Below are positions 17,027 to 24,643 of a stretch of 64,000 nucleotides of DNA, piece by piece (positions within the stretch are counted from its first letter, which is position 1; the number at the start of each line of letters is the position of its first letter). The notes below the pieces were generated by a model that worked only from the letters and a program-made list of their open reading frames with translations, had not been told where the DNA came from and searched no databases. The stretch spans positions 5,728,501 through 5,792,500 of the forward strand of contig NZ_CP011509.1 in the NCBI RefSeq assembly GCF_001027285.1, in the 5' to 3' direction. The position numbers and the translations under genes were made by a program. The DNA is from Archangium gephyra (GTDB taxonomy: Bacteria; Myxococcota; Myxococcia; Myxococcales; Myxococcaceae).

Positions 17027-19516
17027 ATGAGACAGATAAACAGCAGTTCCATTTCAAGAAGTTTGTTTCGGAATTTCCTTTCAATCGCCGTGGCGTGGGT
17101 GTGGAGCCTGGCGGTCCTGACGGGCTGTGGTGGGCTGGAAGTGGAGGGGCAGCCGGGTGGGAGCGTGGACGCGGTCACGTCCCAAGGGCCGCTCGCCGTT
17201 CCGTCCAATGTGCAGGCTTTCTACGCGGAAGGTCAGTGGAGCACGCGCTTCGGAGTCACGGGCCCCTACTACGGTCCCGCTGGCCACCGGGGTCTCGATA
17301 TCAATGCGGGTGGCGGTCAAGCGATTCCCGCGCTGCGCTCCGGCATCGTCCGCCGCGTCCAGTACTCCTCCATCGTGGGACACACCATCGCCGTGGAATC
17401 GGCGCCGGGTGATTTCTCCGGGTACGCCCACGTCATCCGCACGCGGTTCTCCGTGGGAGACTACGTCCAGCAGGGCGACATCATCGCCTATGCGGCGAGC
17501 TGGGGGGATGATCACGGGTCGGCGTGGACCGGGCCGCATCTGCACATGACCCGAGGCTCCACGGATCGCTGTGCGTTTGGCGAGTATGTCAGCGATCCCG
17601 CGCCCCTCATCCGCAACGTGCTCGGCACTGGAAGTGGCGGAGGGACGGGCACGGGTGGCGGTTCCGGCGGAATCCAGATCAGCATCGAGGATGGAAAGAC
17701 CCTCCAGCGCGTGGCCCAGCGGGGGGGCTACACGGGCGTGGTGGACGGCGTGCCCGGGGTCAATACGTGGAAGGGCGTTCAGACCGTCATCACGAATCGT
17801 GGCTTCTACTCCGGCCCCATCGACGGCATCGCGGGTGAGAACACCTGGAAGGGAGTCCAGAGGCTCGCCCAGCTCGGCGGGTACACGGGCCCCGTGGATG
17901 GCTACCCGGGGCAGTATACCTATCTGGGCCTCAACAACTGGTTGGCCCAGGACCCCGGGACCCCCACACCGACAGGGATGAGCGGTGTCTACGGAATCGA
18001 TGTCGGCACGACCCAGCGTGACCTGGACTTCAACGCCATTCGCGGTGCTGGCTATCAGTTCGCGATCGTCAAGGCGGGTGGCTCCAATGTCTCTCCCCTC
18101 TACGTCGCGCCGTACTATGCCCAGCAGGTCGCCCGGGCTCGCGCGGCCGGGTTGATCGTCGGGCACTACTGGATGGCGGGCTCCACCAACCCCGCGGCGG
18201 ACGCCCAGTACTTCATGGATCACCTGTATGACCATCGCCCGGGTGATCTCCTGGTGCTCGACAACGAGGCGATCGACGCGGGCATCTTCTGGAACGATTC
18301 CATGACCGCGACCTTCATGCAGGCGGTCAAGAATCGACTGGGGAAGGCCCCGTTCCTGTACACCTATTCGAGCCTGCTCACGGCCAACACCTGGACCCAG
18401 ACCAAGGCGGTGGGCTCCAAACTGTGGGTCGCCCACTACACGGGCACGCCGGGCAATCCGACCATCGGTTCGGCCTTCCCGACGTGGGAGATTCATCAGT
18501 ACACGTCGTCCGGCAATCAGAATGGAATTCCCCTCGATTTGAACGTCGCGAAGCTGTCCGCGTTCACCGGCCTGTCCCAGCCACCCAATGGCGCGACCGC
18601 GCCCCCGCCGACGGCGATTCCCGGTGGTGGCTCGGGCGGCGGTGCTCCGGTCATCACCGCCGAACAGGGAATCATCCTGCAGAAGCTGGCCCAGAGGGGT
18701 GGCTACACGGGACCCCTGGATGGCGTCCCGGGCACCAATACCTGGATCGGCGTGCAGAAGGTCCTTCGCGAGCTGGGGTACTACGACGGGCCTGTCGACG
18801 GCGTTCCGGGCACCAACACCTACAAGGGATTGCAACTGCTTGCCCAGGACGGTGGCTACACGGGCCCCATCGATGGCATCCCCGGAACCAATACGTACAA
18901 CGGGATCCAGGCGTACCTGAACGGGTCGGGCGGCGGTGTGCCTCCCATCACCAACAGCCAGGGAGTGACGCTGCAGCGGTTGGCTCGAGCCGGCGGGTAC
19001 ACGGGCGCCGTGGACGGCGCCCCCGGCACGAACACGTGGAAGGGAATGCAGCAGGTCCTCAGCGGCTATGGCTACTCGGGGCCCGTGGATGGCGTCATGG
19101 GAAGCAACTCCTACGCGGCGCTCCAGCGTTTCGCGGCGAAGGGCGGCTACACGGGCCCGATCGATGGCGTCATGGGAACCAACTCCTGGAAGGGCGTGCA
19201 GACCGTTCTGCAAGGCTTTGGCTATACGGGCCCGATTGATGGCGTCATGGGCACCAACTCGTACGCGGCGCTCCAGCGGGTCGCTCGCGTGGGCGGGTAC
19301 ATGGGCCCCATCGACGGCGTGATGGGGGTGAACTCGTGGCGGGGCCTCCAGACCTTCCTGAGCGGCGCCGGGTACACGGGGCCCATCGATGGGGTACCGG
19401 GAACCAACACCTACAAGACGCTTCAGTCCCTGGCGAGCCGAGGCGGCTACACCGGTCCGCTGGATGGCATTCCCGGACCCAACACGTACGCGGGTCTGGC
19501 GAACCTCCTGGACTGA
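17027..19516 (+). CDS. Bifunctional murein hydrolase: M23 endopeptidase plus GH25 muramidase with 13 wall-binding-like repeats
   Basis: 829-aa lipoprotein (lipobox LTGC, Cys34). Residues about 60-195 form an M23/LytM endopeptidase with all zinc and catalytic residues: H87xxxD91 (HRGLD), the catalytic GYAH (His135) and H171-L-H173 (GPHLHM). After a Gly/Ser/Thr linker come three units of about 26 residues of the form GGYTGPVDGxPGxNTWKGVQ, then a GH25 lysozyme domain (about 320-525) starting YGIDVG (Asp325) with the catalytic pair D412-N-E414 in LVLDNEAID. Ten more repeat units follow in two blocks separated by short linkers. The repeats resemble peptidoglycan-binding modules with a DG-G-NT core. 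Both peptide and glycan bonds could thus be cut by one anchored enzyme, in prey lysis or in wall remodelling. The ATG at 17027 gives a complete signal peptide. Confidence 0.9.
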   Translation: MRQINSSSISRSLFRNFLSIAVAWVWSLAVLTGCGGLEVEGQPGGSVDAVTSQGPLAVPSNVQAFYAEGQWSTRFGVTGPYYGPAGHRGLDINAGGGQAIPALRSGIVRRVQYSSIVGHTIAVESAPGDFSGYAHVIRTRFSVGDYVQQGDIIAYAASWGDDHGSAWTGPHLHMTRGSTDRCAFGEYVSDPAPLIRNVLGTGSGGGTGTGGGSGGIQISIEDGKTLQRVAQRGGYTGVVDGVPGVNTWKGVQTVITNRGFYSGPIDGIAGENTWKGVQRLAQLGGYTGPVDGYPGQYTYLGLNNWLAQDPGTPTPTGMSGVYGIDVGTTQRDLDFNAIRGAGYQFAIVKAGGSNVSPLYVAPYYAQQVARARAAGLIVGHYWMAGSTNPAADAQYFMDHLYDHRPGDLLVLDNEAIDAGIFWNDSMTATFMQAVKNRLGKAPFLYTYSSLLTANTWTQTKAVGSKLWVAHYTGTPGNPTIGSAFPTWEIHQYTSSGNQNGIPLDLNVAKLSAFTGLSQPPNGATAPPPTAIPGGGSGGGAPVITAEQGIILQKLAQRGGYTGPLDGVPGTNTWIGVQKVLRELGYYDGPVDGVPGTNTYKGLQLLAQDGGYTGPIDGIPGTNTYNGIQAYLNGSGGGVPPITNSQGVTLQRLARAGGYTGAVDGAPGTNTWKGMQQVLSGYGYSGPVDGVMGSNSYAALQRFAAKGGYTGPIDGVMGTNSWKGVQTVLQGFGYTGPIDGVMGTNSYAALQRVARVGGYMGPIDGVMGVNSWRGLQTFLSGAGYTGPIDGVPGTNTYKTLQSLASRGGYTGPLDGIPGPNTYAGLANLLD

Positions 19517-19528
19517 CGAGGGCTCGAA

Positions 19529-19564
19529 GGCCGGAAGCCGCTGGGAGTCCAACGGCTTCCGGTC
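19529..19564. terminator. Bidirectional terminator
   Basis: GGCCGGAAGCCG (19529-19540) pairs with CGGCTTCCGGTC (19553-19564), a 12-bp stem with one G-T wobble and a 12-base loop. It lies 12 bases after the murein hydrolase stop and just beyond the stop of the opposite-strand glutathione S-transferase gene, so it can end both transcripts. Confidence 0.7.
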
Positions 19565-19568
19565 TCCT

Positions 19569-20174
19569 TCAGGCCGCCGATGGGGCGTGACGCGTTTCCA
19601 CCATCGACGGCCGCTGTTCCACCTCGGCGAACCACGCCGAAAGCCGTTCCCGTCCCTTGCGCCAGTCGCGTTCGGGCCAACGGAAGTCGAGGTAGCCGAG
19701 GAACGCCGCGGCCGAGACCTCGCCGATGGTCGGACGGCCGGCCTGCGGTGTTTCCCGCTCCAGTGAATCCAGCGCCGCCCGCAGGGCCTCGGCCAGGCGC
19801 GCCATCATCGCCTCGGACCGCTGGTCCGCCGGCCGCCGCTCGTCGGCGAAGAGCCGCCCGGCGGCGGTGTTGGCCCCATCCGCGAGCCCCTGCAGCAGGA
19901 GCGCCCGCCAGCGCGCTTCCCCCGTCTCGGGGAACAGCCGCCGCTCGCCCGACAGCGCATCCAGGTAGTCGCAGATCACCCCGGACTCATACAGAGGCGG
20001 CCCGTCCGTCCGCTCCAGCGTCGGCACCTTGGCCAGGGGGTTGAGGGCGCGCAGCCGCGCGTCGGTCCAGGGATTGACCTCCACCAGTTCGAGCCGCTCG
20101 GCCAGCCCCAGCTCATGGGCGGCGATACGCACCTTGCGCGCGAAAGGCGAGGTGGGGGCATACCAGAGGCGCAT
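19569..20174 (-). CDS. Glutathione S-transferase family protein
   Basis: 201-aa cytosolic protein with a thioredoxin-like N-terminal domain (MRLWYAPTSPFARKVRIAAHE, then VNPLAKVPTLE and the glutathione-contact YESGVICDYLD motif) and an all-helical C-terminal domain ending in the family-typical AWFAEVEQRPSM. The serine in TSPFARKV is at the catalytic position of many bacterial GSTs. Its length is normal. The substrate is unknown; roles in detoxification of electrophiles are usual for the family. The ATG at 20174 is the only plausible start. It is separated by 35 bases from the CadD-like gene upstream on the same strand, so a two-gene transcript is likely. Confidence 0.9.
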   Translation of the reverse strand: MRLWYAPTSPFARKVRIAAHELGLAERLELVEVNPWTDARLRALNPLAKVPTLERTDGPPLYESGVICDYLDALSGERRLFPETGEARWRALLLQGLADGANTAAGRLFADERRPADQRSEAMMARLAEALRAALDSLERETPQAGRPTIGEVSAAAFLGYLDFRWPERDWRKGRERLSAWFAEVEQRPSMVETRHAPSAA

Positions 20175-20209
20175 GCGCTCCCCGTAGCACGCTTCGGGCG
20201 GCGTTTCCT

Positions 20210-20827
20210 CTACCCGAGCAGCACCCGGGCCCCCGCCAGGATGTAGAGCCCGAGGCCGATGAGCACGAAGGGAAGCACGCGGTGCCCGTACCGCTGGATG
20301 TGCTCACCCAGCAGGCGGTTCTTGACGAGCGAGTGTCCGGCGAGACACCAGAGCGCGGTCATGACGGCGAAGACCACCACGTGCCCCGGGATGGCCCGCG
20401 GATCGCTCGCGAAGAGAGGGATGTACACGCCGAGGTTGTCGCCACCATTCGCCACCGTCACGCCCGCGACGGCAAGCACCTGGGAATGCGTCCGGCGCTC
20501 CAGTTGCTGCTCCGCGGCCTCCGCCTGCTCTTCCTCCGTTGCGCTCGCTCCCCGGGGCCGCATCAGCTCGCGGAGCTTGCGCACGCCAAGAATGAGCGGC
20601 ACGACGCCCAGGAGCGCGGTGTACCCCTCCGGAATGGCCAGTGCGGCGACAGAGGCCAGGACGCTGCCGAGCACCAGGACTCCGATGCCGAGGAACTGAC
20701 CGGCGACGACGGCTCGTGCCCTCAGGTGTGGGTCGGCGAAGAACGCCGCGAGCAGGAAGATGTCGTCGATGTTCGTCGAGACGAAGACCGTGGTGCTGAT
20801 GCCGAGCAGCGTGAGCGAGGCCGCCAT
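20210..20827 (-). CDS. CadD-like cadmium-resistance transporter family protein
   Basis: 205-aa polytopic membrane protein of the CadD family (LysE superfamily). Two family motifs are visible, each starting a half: STTVFVSTNIDDIFLLAAFF near the N-terminus and VTVANGGDNLGVYIPLF in the second half, with the charged Asn-Asp pairs inside helices that are expected to handle the ion. Five or six helices are predicted by eye, with a central charged loop (RPRGASATEEEQAEAAEQQ). The family exports cadmium in staphylococci, but many members are untested, so the ion here is inferred. The gene precedes the GST gene by 35 bases. Its upstream region contains a large inverted repeat and a regulatory palindrome, described separately. 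Confidence 0.8.
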   Translation of the reverse strand: MAASLTLLGISTTVFVSTNIDDIFLLAAFFADPHLRARAVVAGQFLGIGVLVLGSVLASVAALAIPEGYTALLGVVPLILGVRKLRELMRPRGASATEEEQAEAAEQQLERRTHSQVLAVAGVTVANGGDNLGVYIPLFASDPRAIPGHVVVFAVMTALWCLAGHSLVKNRLLGEHIQRYGHRVLPFVLIGLGLYILAGARVLLG

Positions 20828-20957
20828 GTGGGTTCATGCTGCCAGCCCACGCTCGCGTACACCAGGAAACAGGCACGGCAACAGCAGACAGGCAATCCGT
20901 GTTGGACGTGAGGAGCGCTCGCCACGTTGTCTGAGCGTTGGCGGGCACGAAACTGCC

Positions 20958-21060
20958 GTGAGCATCCACCTGCCCCCCAGGAGCCCAGGACCCTGGTCCA
21001 CGACCTGTGTCCATGGGGAGACCGGAAGGCGTCCCGGAGCTCCTACAGGTGGATGCTCAC
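20958..21060 (-). repeat. 103-nt nested inverted repeat, candidate structured RNA
   Basis: GTGAGCATCCACCTG (20958-20972) is repeated exactly as its reverse complement at 21046-21060. Inside it AGGAGC (20979-20984) pairs with GCTCCT (21039-21044), and a further GGACC/GGTCC hairpin lies at the centre. Read leftward, the element starts about 39 bases after the palindrome at 21099-21114, with TACTCT at 21075-21070 as a possible -10 sequence. It could be a small RNA, a leader of the CadD-like gene, or an immobile MITE-like remnant. No target-site duplication is seen. Confidence 0.45.
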
Positions 21061-21098
21061 TCACCGCCGAGAGTACGCACGGGCGGCGCCACGGGCCG

Positions 21099-21114
21099 TA
21101 CCACTTAAGTGGTA
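21099..21114. promoter_or_regulatory. Palindrome copy 1 (perfect TACCACTTAAGTGGTA)
   Basis: Perfect 16-bp dyad. Two near-identical copies lie at 22321-22336 and 26082-26097, both in front of genes of the same regulatory cluster. A -10-like TACTCT begins about 32 bases from the dyad centre on the minus strand, the same spacing as -10-like sequences at the other two copies. A dimeric LuxR-type regulator is the natural candidate to bind it. Confidence 0.6.
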
Positions 21115-21131
21115 TGGCGGAATGCGAACCT

Positions 21132-22208
21132 TCAACGACGGGCTGCCCGGGAGATCAGCGCGGCCCGGCTGCCCACGCCCAGCTTGTCGAAGATTTTCTT
21201 CATATGCTGCTTCACCGTCGCTTTCTTGCACCCGAGATCCTCGGCGACGAGCTGGTTGTCCCAACCCTGCAGGACACGCTCAACGACCTCTGCTTCCCGT
21301 TTGGTGAGAAGCTCTCGCCACGTGGAGGGCATGTTGGACACTTCCTGGAGAAGCAGGGCCCAGAGCTTCCGGCCCGACTGTTCCGGAAGTGGGACGAACG
21401 TCACCTTCAAGCGCTGCTCCTGGCGCGTGCACTCCCAGGTATCGGGGACTCCGAGCTTCTGGATGCCATGGGCTCCCACCAGCCGCTTCAAGTGCTCGAC
21501 CAGTACTTCGGGCAGACCCTGGGACGTGCGCTCGAGGGGCGGGAACCACTTCTCCACGAGCGTGGTGGCATGGTCCGTGCGCATCACCTCCGTGGAGGGA
21601 GGCGCCAGGACGATGCTCTCGGCACCCTGGTAGCGGAAGAGCGCCTCCAGGTACTGCGCGCGCCCCGCGACCTCTTGCAGCATCCGGCAGTTGCGCACCG
21701 TGCCCGTCAGCACGGGCGTGAGGCGTTGCAGCAGCGCCTGCTGCCGGTCCGAGAAGGGCCGGGGCCTGTCACGGTACAGCATGAAGCCACCGTGGCAGTC
21801 GCGCCCCACATCGAGCATCACCGCCATGACGTGCTCCAGCGGCATGCGCAGCTCGCGGCAATGCCGGTAGAACGCGCTGCGCTCCAGGTACTGGCGCGGC
21901 ACCATCTCCGAGTCACGGAGCACCACGCCGGGCTTCCGTACCACCGCACCTCGCACGAAGTCCTCCGCCGCCATCTCGTGGTAGTGCTCGAAGAAGGCTC
22001 GCGGCATCTGGGCCACCATCCAGTCGTACTCGCTGGTGCGTCCCGGCCTGGACACGCACAGCGCCGCGTAGTCCGCCGGAACCAGCCGTGCCAGGACGTC
22101 ATGGGAGCCAGAGAGCACCGAGGGCAGCTCCAGGGAACTGGTCAGCACTTCCATGAGGTCGAAGATGAGCGCCTGCTCGCGCGAGTTGAGCTTCAGGGTG
22201 CCTTTCAT
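21132..22208 (-). CDS. LuxR-family transcriptional regulator with GAF-like sensor part
   Basis: 358-aa regulator. The N-terminal 290 residues look like a GAF-type sensor region (helix EQALIFDLMEVLTSSLE, strand DYAALCVS, then ECTRQEQRLKVTFVPL), not the classical acyl-homoserine-lactone domain. The C-terminus is a LuxR/GerE helix-turn-helix: LTKREAEVVERVLQGWDNQ, AEDLGCKKATVKQHMKKIF, DKLGVGSRAALISRA. The start at 22208 follows GAGG at good spacing; an upstream in-frame extension has no ribosome site. The helix-turn-helix and the preceding linker match the composite regulator at 24640 at 41 of 63 positions by my hand alignment. A palindrome lies 113 bases upstream of the start, suggesting autoregulation. 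It follows, on the same strand, the genes for the HDO enzyme and the acyltransferase. Confidence 0.88.
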   Translation of the reverse strand: MKGTLKLNSREQALIFDLMEVLTSSLELPSVLSGSHDVLARLVPADYAALCVSRPGRTSEYDWMVAQMPRAFFEHYHEMAAEDFVRGAVVRKPGVVLRDSEMVPRQYLERSAFYRHCRELRMPLEHVMAVMLDVGRDCHGGFMLYRDRPRPFSDRQQALLQRLTPVLTGTVRNCRMLQEVAGRAQYLEALFRYQGAESIVLAPPSTEVMRTDHATTLVEKWFPPLERTSQGLPEVLVEHLKRLVGAHGIQKLGVPDTWECTRQEQRLKVTFVPLPEQSGRKLWALLLQEVSNMPSTWRELLTKREAEVVERVLQGWDNQLVAEDLGCKKATVKQHMKKIFDKLGVGSRAALISRAARR

Positions 22209-22320
22209 GGCGCATCCTCTTGTGGCGGGCCCGGCAGTACACCCCAGGTGTGCCCCGGGTAGCAGGAGGTGGGTTCCCAAGATGATAGGCATATGACGTG
22301 GCCGGTACAGGGGCCGCACG

Positions 22321-22336
22321 TACCACTAAAGTGGTA
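22321..22336. promoter_or_regulatory. Palindrome copy 2, upstream of the luxR-type gene
   Basis: TACCACTAAAGTGGTA, 7-bp arms exact with an AA centre. It lies 113 bases before the regulator's start and 25 bases past the stop of the HDO gene. On the minus strand CATATG/TCATAT starts about 33 bases from the dyad centre and could be the -10, which would place the dyad around -44, the location of class II activator sites. Confidence 0.6.
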
Positions 22337-22361
22337 TGGACTTCCGGGTCCCGCCTTCGGC

Positions 22362-23060
22362 TCAGGTGCGAGGGGCACCCAGCGCGGGCGCGACGCTCCT
22401 GGGCTCCTCGAAGAGGCCCGGATAGAGCAAGCGCGTCATGCGGGCCGAGAGGATCAGGGCCTCACACTCCCCAGGGTCGGTGAGGGAGCCCAGGAGGGTG
22501 GCCAGCTCGGAGACGTGGCCCTCGTCCGCGTCGCCGTGGCCCCGCAGGAAGGTGACGGCCCGGTGGATGCCAGGGATTCCGCCGCGCTCCACCAGGTTGC
22601 GAGCGGCGGCTCCGGCACGGCTCGCTGACAGCGCCTCGAGCACGTAGGCCGTCCCCAGGAAGGCGGTGGGAGAGCCGGCCTCCGACGTGAAGCGGTTCCA
22701 GGCCACGTAGGCCTCCACCGCCACGCCTCGCGGGGTGCGCTCCACGGCCGCGGAGCTCCACCCCAGGTGGCGGAGGTCCGCCAGCAGCCAGCGCTCGTGG
22801 CCCGTCTCCTCCTTCGCCTTGTGCAGCAACAGGCTGGCCAGCGCCGGGTGCCGGCCTTGCACCACCATCCTCTGGCCCGCGAGCGCCAGCAGCGGCGTCG
22901 TCCAGCGGACGTAGTGGTACGTCTGCGCCAGGTAGTGGGCGTAGGCCTCGGTGTCCAGGGTGCCCTCGAAGAGCTGGCGGACCTTGGGGTGGGCGTCCAA
23001 TTGGGCAATGAGTGCCCTCGACTCGTTCTCCAGTGCGGTGAGCAGATCTGTGTTCATCAT
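22362..23060 (-). CDS. Heme-oxygenase-like (HDO-fold) iron-containing redox enzyme
   Basis: 232-aa all-helical protein of the TenA/PqqC/heme-oxygenase-like fold, the iron-containing redox enzyme group. Likely metal ligands are in LLHKAKEETGHERWLL (Glu and His, E-x-x-H spacing) and HGDADEGHVSEL (Asp, Glu, His). Members of this fold include UndA (fatty acid to alkene), BesC and SznF-type di-iron oxygenases, so oxidation of an organic acid, amine or acyl amino acid is possible; the substrate cannot be named. The start at 23060 is firm: AGGA sits 6 bases upstream. The gene begins 49 bases after the acyltransferase stop, so the two are very probably one operon, and the enzyme may modify the acyltransferase product. 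The upstream in-frame extension runs into the acyltransferase gene and is not coding. Confidence 0.8.
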   Translation of the reverse strand: MMNTDLLTALENESRALIAQLDAHPKVRQLFEGTLDTEAYAHYLAQTYHYVRWTTPLLALAGQRMVVQGRHPALASLLLHKAKEETGHERWLLADLRHLGWSSAAVERTPRGVAVEAYVAWNRFTSEAGSPTAFLGTAYVLEALSASRAGAAARNLVERGGIPGIHRAVTFLRGHGDADEGHVSELATLLGSLTDPGECEALILSARMTRLLYPGLFEEPRSVAPALGAPRT

Positions 23061-23109
23061 GACGTTTCCTTGGCGGCGGACAGCGGGGAGGGGAGGGGAG
23101 AAGTCGGGC

Positions 23110-23913
23110 TCAGGCGACCCGTTGAGGGCTGGCGGTGAGGGCCTCGAAGAGCGCCAGCGTGGAGGGCGGGATGTCGTCCAGGGCCGCGACGAGCGGCAGG
23201 GCATACCGCCGGAATTGTGTGTCATAGACAGGGTCGCCGACGAAGCGGGCTCCCAGCTTGCGGGAGAAGAGGCCCAGCGTCCGGGGCAGCCGCAGACCCT
23301 CCAGCAGGCCCTCGTGCGCGCGCTGCCGCTGCTGGGGCGAGTAGAGGGGCGCCACCGGTTGCGTGGGCCCTTCTGGACGGATTCGAGGCTCCACGCGCCA
23401 ACGTTGACTCACCAATCCCTCGTGAGCGGCCACGCGGCACACGAGCCGGGCATCGTCGAGCGAGTCCGTCTCCATGTTGGCGGCGGCCACCCAGTGACTC
23501 ACTCCCCGGTGCCGGCTCTCCTGGTACATGACGGCGTTGAGCAGGAGGAGCGCCTCGGAGCCGCGCCAGCGCCGCAGCACGCAGTAGCGCGTGGTCTCGG
23601 CGGGCCTGAGGTCCGGGACACAGAGGGCGGAGAGGTCGAGCTTCTGCTCCAGGTCGATACCAAGGGACAGGCCGGTGGTGAGAGCCACCTCGGCATTGGG
23701 CAGCAGCAGGCGCGCCGTGGCGACGGGACGCTGGTTGTCATAGACGATGAAGTGGAGGGTGGTCTCCAGCGTGTCGAAGCAGTGCACCTCGCGGAGTGCC
23801 GGTGGAGGCGTGGAGAGTAGACCCAGCTCCGAGCCGAAGACCGTCCAGCGGACGCGCAGCGCGTCATCCAGATGCTTCTGTGTGGTCGCGACAAGGCAAT
23901 GAAGCGTGCTCAC
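23110..23913 (-). CDS. LuxI-superfamily-like N-acyltransferase (candidate signal synthase)
   Basis: 267-aa GNAT-fold protein. Residues that are invariant in acyl-homoserine-lactone synthases have counterparts at similar spacing: R22-x3-F26 (RWTVF), D47 (HCFDTL), a His-strand HFIVYD, R68 (VATARLLLP) and the E-x-x-R-[FY] signature as E106-T-T-R109-Y. The conserved Trp and first Asp of true LuxI proteins are absent (Leu32, His44), and the chain is about 60 residues longer. It therefore fits the N-acyl-amino-acid or exosortase-associated acyltransferase branch as well as a diverged autoinducer synthase. I chose GTG 23913, preceded by GGGAGG at 5-6 bases; a GTG two codons earlier overlaps that site. 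It heads the acyltransferase-HDO operon and is divergent from the ECF sigma gene. Confidence 0.72.
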   Translation of the reverse strand: MSTLHCLVATTQKHLDDALRVRWTVFGSELGLLSTPPPALREVHCFDTLETTLHFIVYDNQRPVATARLLLPNAEVALTTGLSLGIDLEQKLDLSALCVPDLRPAETTRYCVLRRWRGSEALLLLNAVMYQESRHRGVSHWVAAANMETDSLDDARLVCRVAAHEGLVSQRWRVEPRIRPEGPTQPVAPLYSPQQRQRAHEGLLEGLRLPRTLGLFSRKLGARFVGDPVYDTQFRRYALPLVAALDDIPPSTLALFEALTASPQRVA

Positions 23914-24032
23914 GGGCACCTCCCGGTACGTGAAGACAGGACTGTGGCGTTGAGAGGCGAGGGGAGTGGGCCTGAGCCCAAGGGGCTCCGCCGTGCCTCT
24001 TCGCCCGCTTAAACGCCTGGGTCTTTTTCGGT

Positions 24033-24062
24033 GGAATTATTTTTTTGGCGCATGTTGTCCTA
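24033..24062 (+). promoter_or_regulatory. Possible ECF-type promoter of the sigma factor gene
   Basis: GGAATT at 24033-24038 and GTCCTA at 24057-24062 resemble the -35 GGAAC and -10 GTCTA elements of ECF promoters with about 17 bases between them, in a stretch of unusual A/T richness. The start codon follows 14 bases later, so the leader would be very short. This would imply autoregulation. It lies in the 163-bp region divergent from the acyltransferase gene, which shows no copy of the TACCAC palindrome. Confidence 0.3.
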
Positions 24063-24076
24063 CACTGCCCGGGCAC

Positions 24077-24643
24077 ATGCACATGCAGGGCACTCCATCC
24101 CAGCAAATCGACGACCTGTACCGGCGCTATTGCCCGAGCCTCTACCGCCGTGCACGGATGCTCACGGGGGAACCGGCGGAGTCGAAGGACCTTGCCCACC
24201 AGGCCTTTGTCAGTTTCATGGAGATGATGGATGAGGGGGCGCTGAGCGGAGAGCTCAAGCCCTATGCCGTGCTGTTCACGATCGTCACCAATAAATCGGT
24301 GGACCGGTTGCGGATGCGCGCGCGCTGGACGGGCAAACTCGACCTGCGTGATGACGAGGACTTCGAGCGCACCGCGTGCAGCTTGGAGGTGGTGACGGCT
24401 CACGAGGGATATTTGAGCCGGGTAGACGCGGCGCAAGACCTGGCGTTGCTGACCCAGGGAGAGAAGCCGCAGGTGCTCACGGCGGCCTTCCTGTATTTCG
24501 TGGAGGGGCACACCCTCAAGCAGGTGGGACAGGTGCTGAGCCTGTCGCGTCAGGTCGTGTCCGAGATGCTGAGTCAATTCTTGAAACGGGCACGAACCCG
24601 ACGGGATCGCTTGGAAGCGACTGCGCGGGTGGTGTCGCCATGA
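24077..24643 (+). CDS. ECF-like RNA polymerase sigma factor
   Basis: 188-aa protein with the layout of an ECF (sigma-70 group 4) factor. The region-2 part is DLYRRYCPSLYRRARMLTG ... DLAHQAFVSFME ... NKSVDRLRMRARW, and the region-4 part is PQVLTAAFLYFVEGHTLKQ ... LSLSRQVVSEMLSQFLKRA, a helix-turn-helix. It is divergent from standard ECFs, and no textbook group can be assigned. I start it at the ATG at 24077 (MHMQGTPSQQID); another ATG is two codons later, and a longer upstream frame would run through the promoter region. Its stop overlaps the start of the composite regulator (ATGA), the usual translational coupling of a sigma factor with its controller. Both domains are echoed in the C-terminal part of that neighbour. 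Confidence 0.75.
   Translation: MHMQGTPSQQIDDLYRRYCPSLYRRARMLTGEPAESKDLAHQAFVSFMEMMDEGALSGELKPYAVLFTIVTNKSVDRLRMRARWTGKLDLRDDEDFERTACSLEVVTAHEGYLSRVDAAQDLALLTQGEKPQVLTAAFLYFVEGHTLKQVGQVLSLSRQVVSEMLSQFLKRARTRRDRLEATARVVSP

Larger units (their letters stand above)
20828..21131. other. 304-bp intergenic region with structured element and palindrome
   Basis: No protein gene is supported here; short frames lack ribosome sites and family resemblance. The region holds a nested inverted repeat (20958-21060) and a perfect 16-bp palindrome (21099-21114). It separates the stop of the leftward luxR-type gene from the start of the leftward CadD-like gene, so it must contain the promoter of the latter unless luxR reads through. 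Confidence 0.7.

Noticed and set aside
17081-19552. Long minus-strand frame opposite the murein hydrolase
   Set aside because: Repetitive shadow of the 26-residue repeats; no start signal or family.
20958-21060. Insertion sequence or MITE
   Set aside because: There is no transposase and no target-site duplication at the ends, so I keep it as a structured element of unknown kind.
23110-23913. Firm call as acyl-homoserine-lactone synthase
   Set aside because: Two invariant LuxI residues are absent and the protein is longer, so the product cannot be named.
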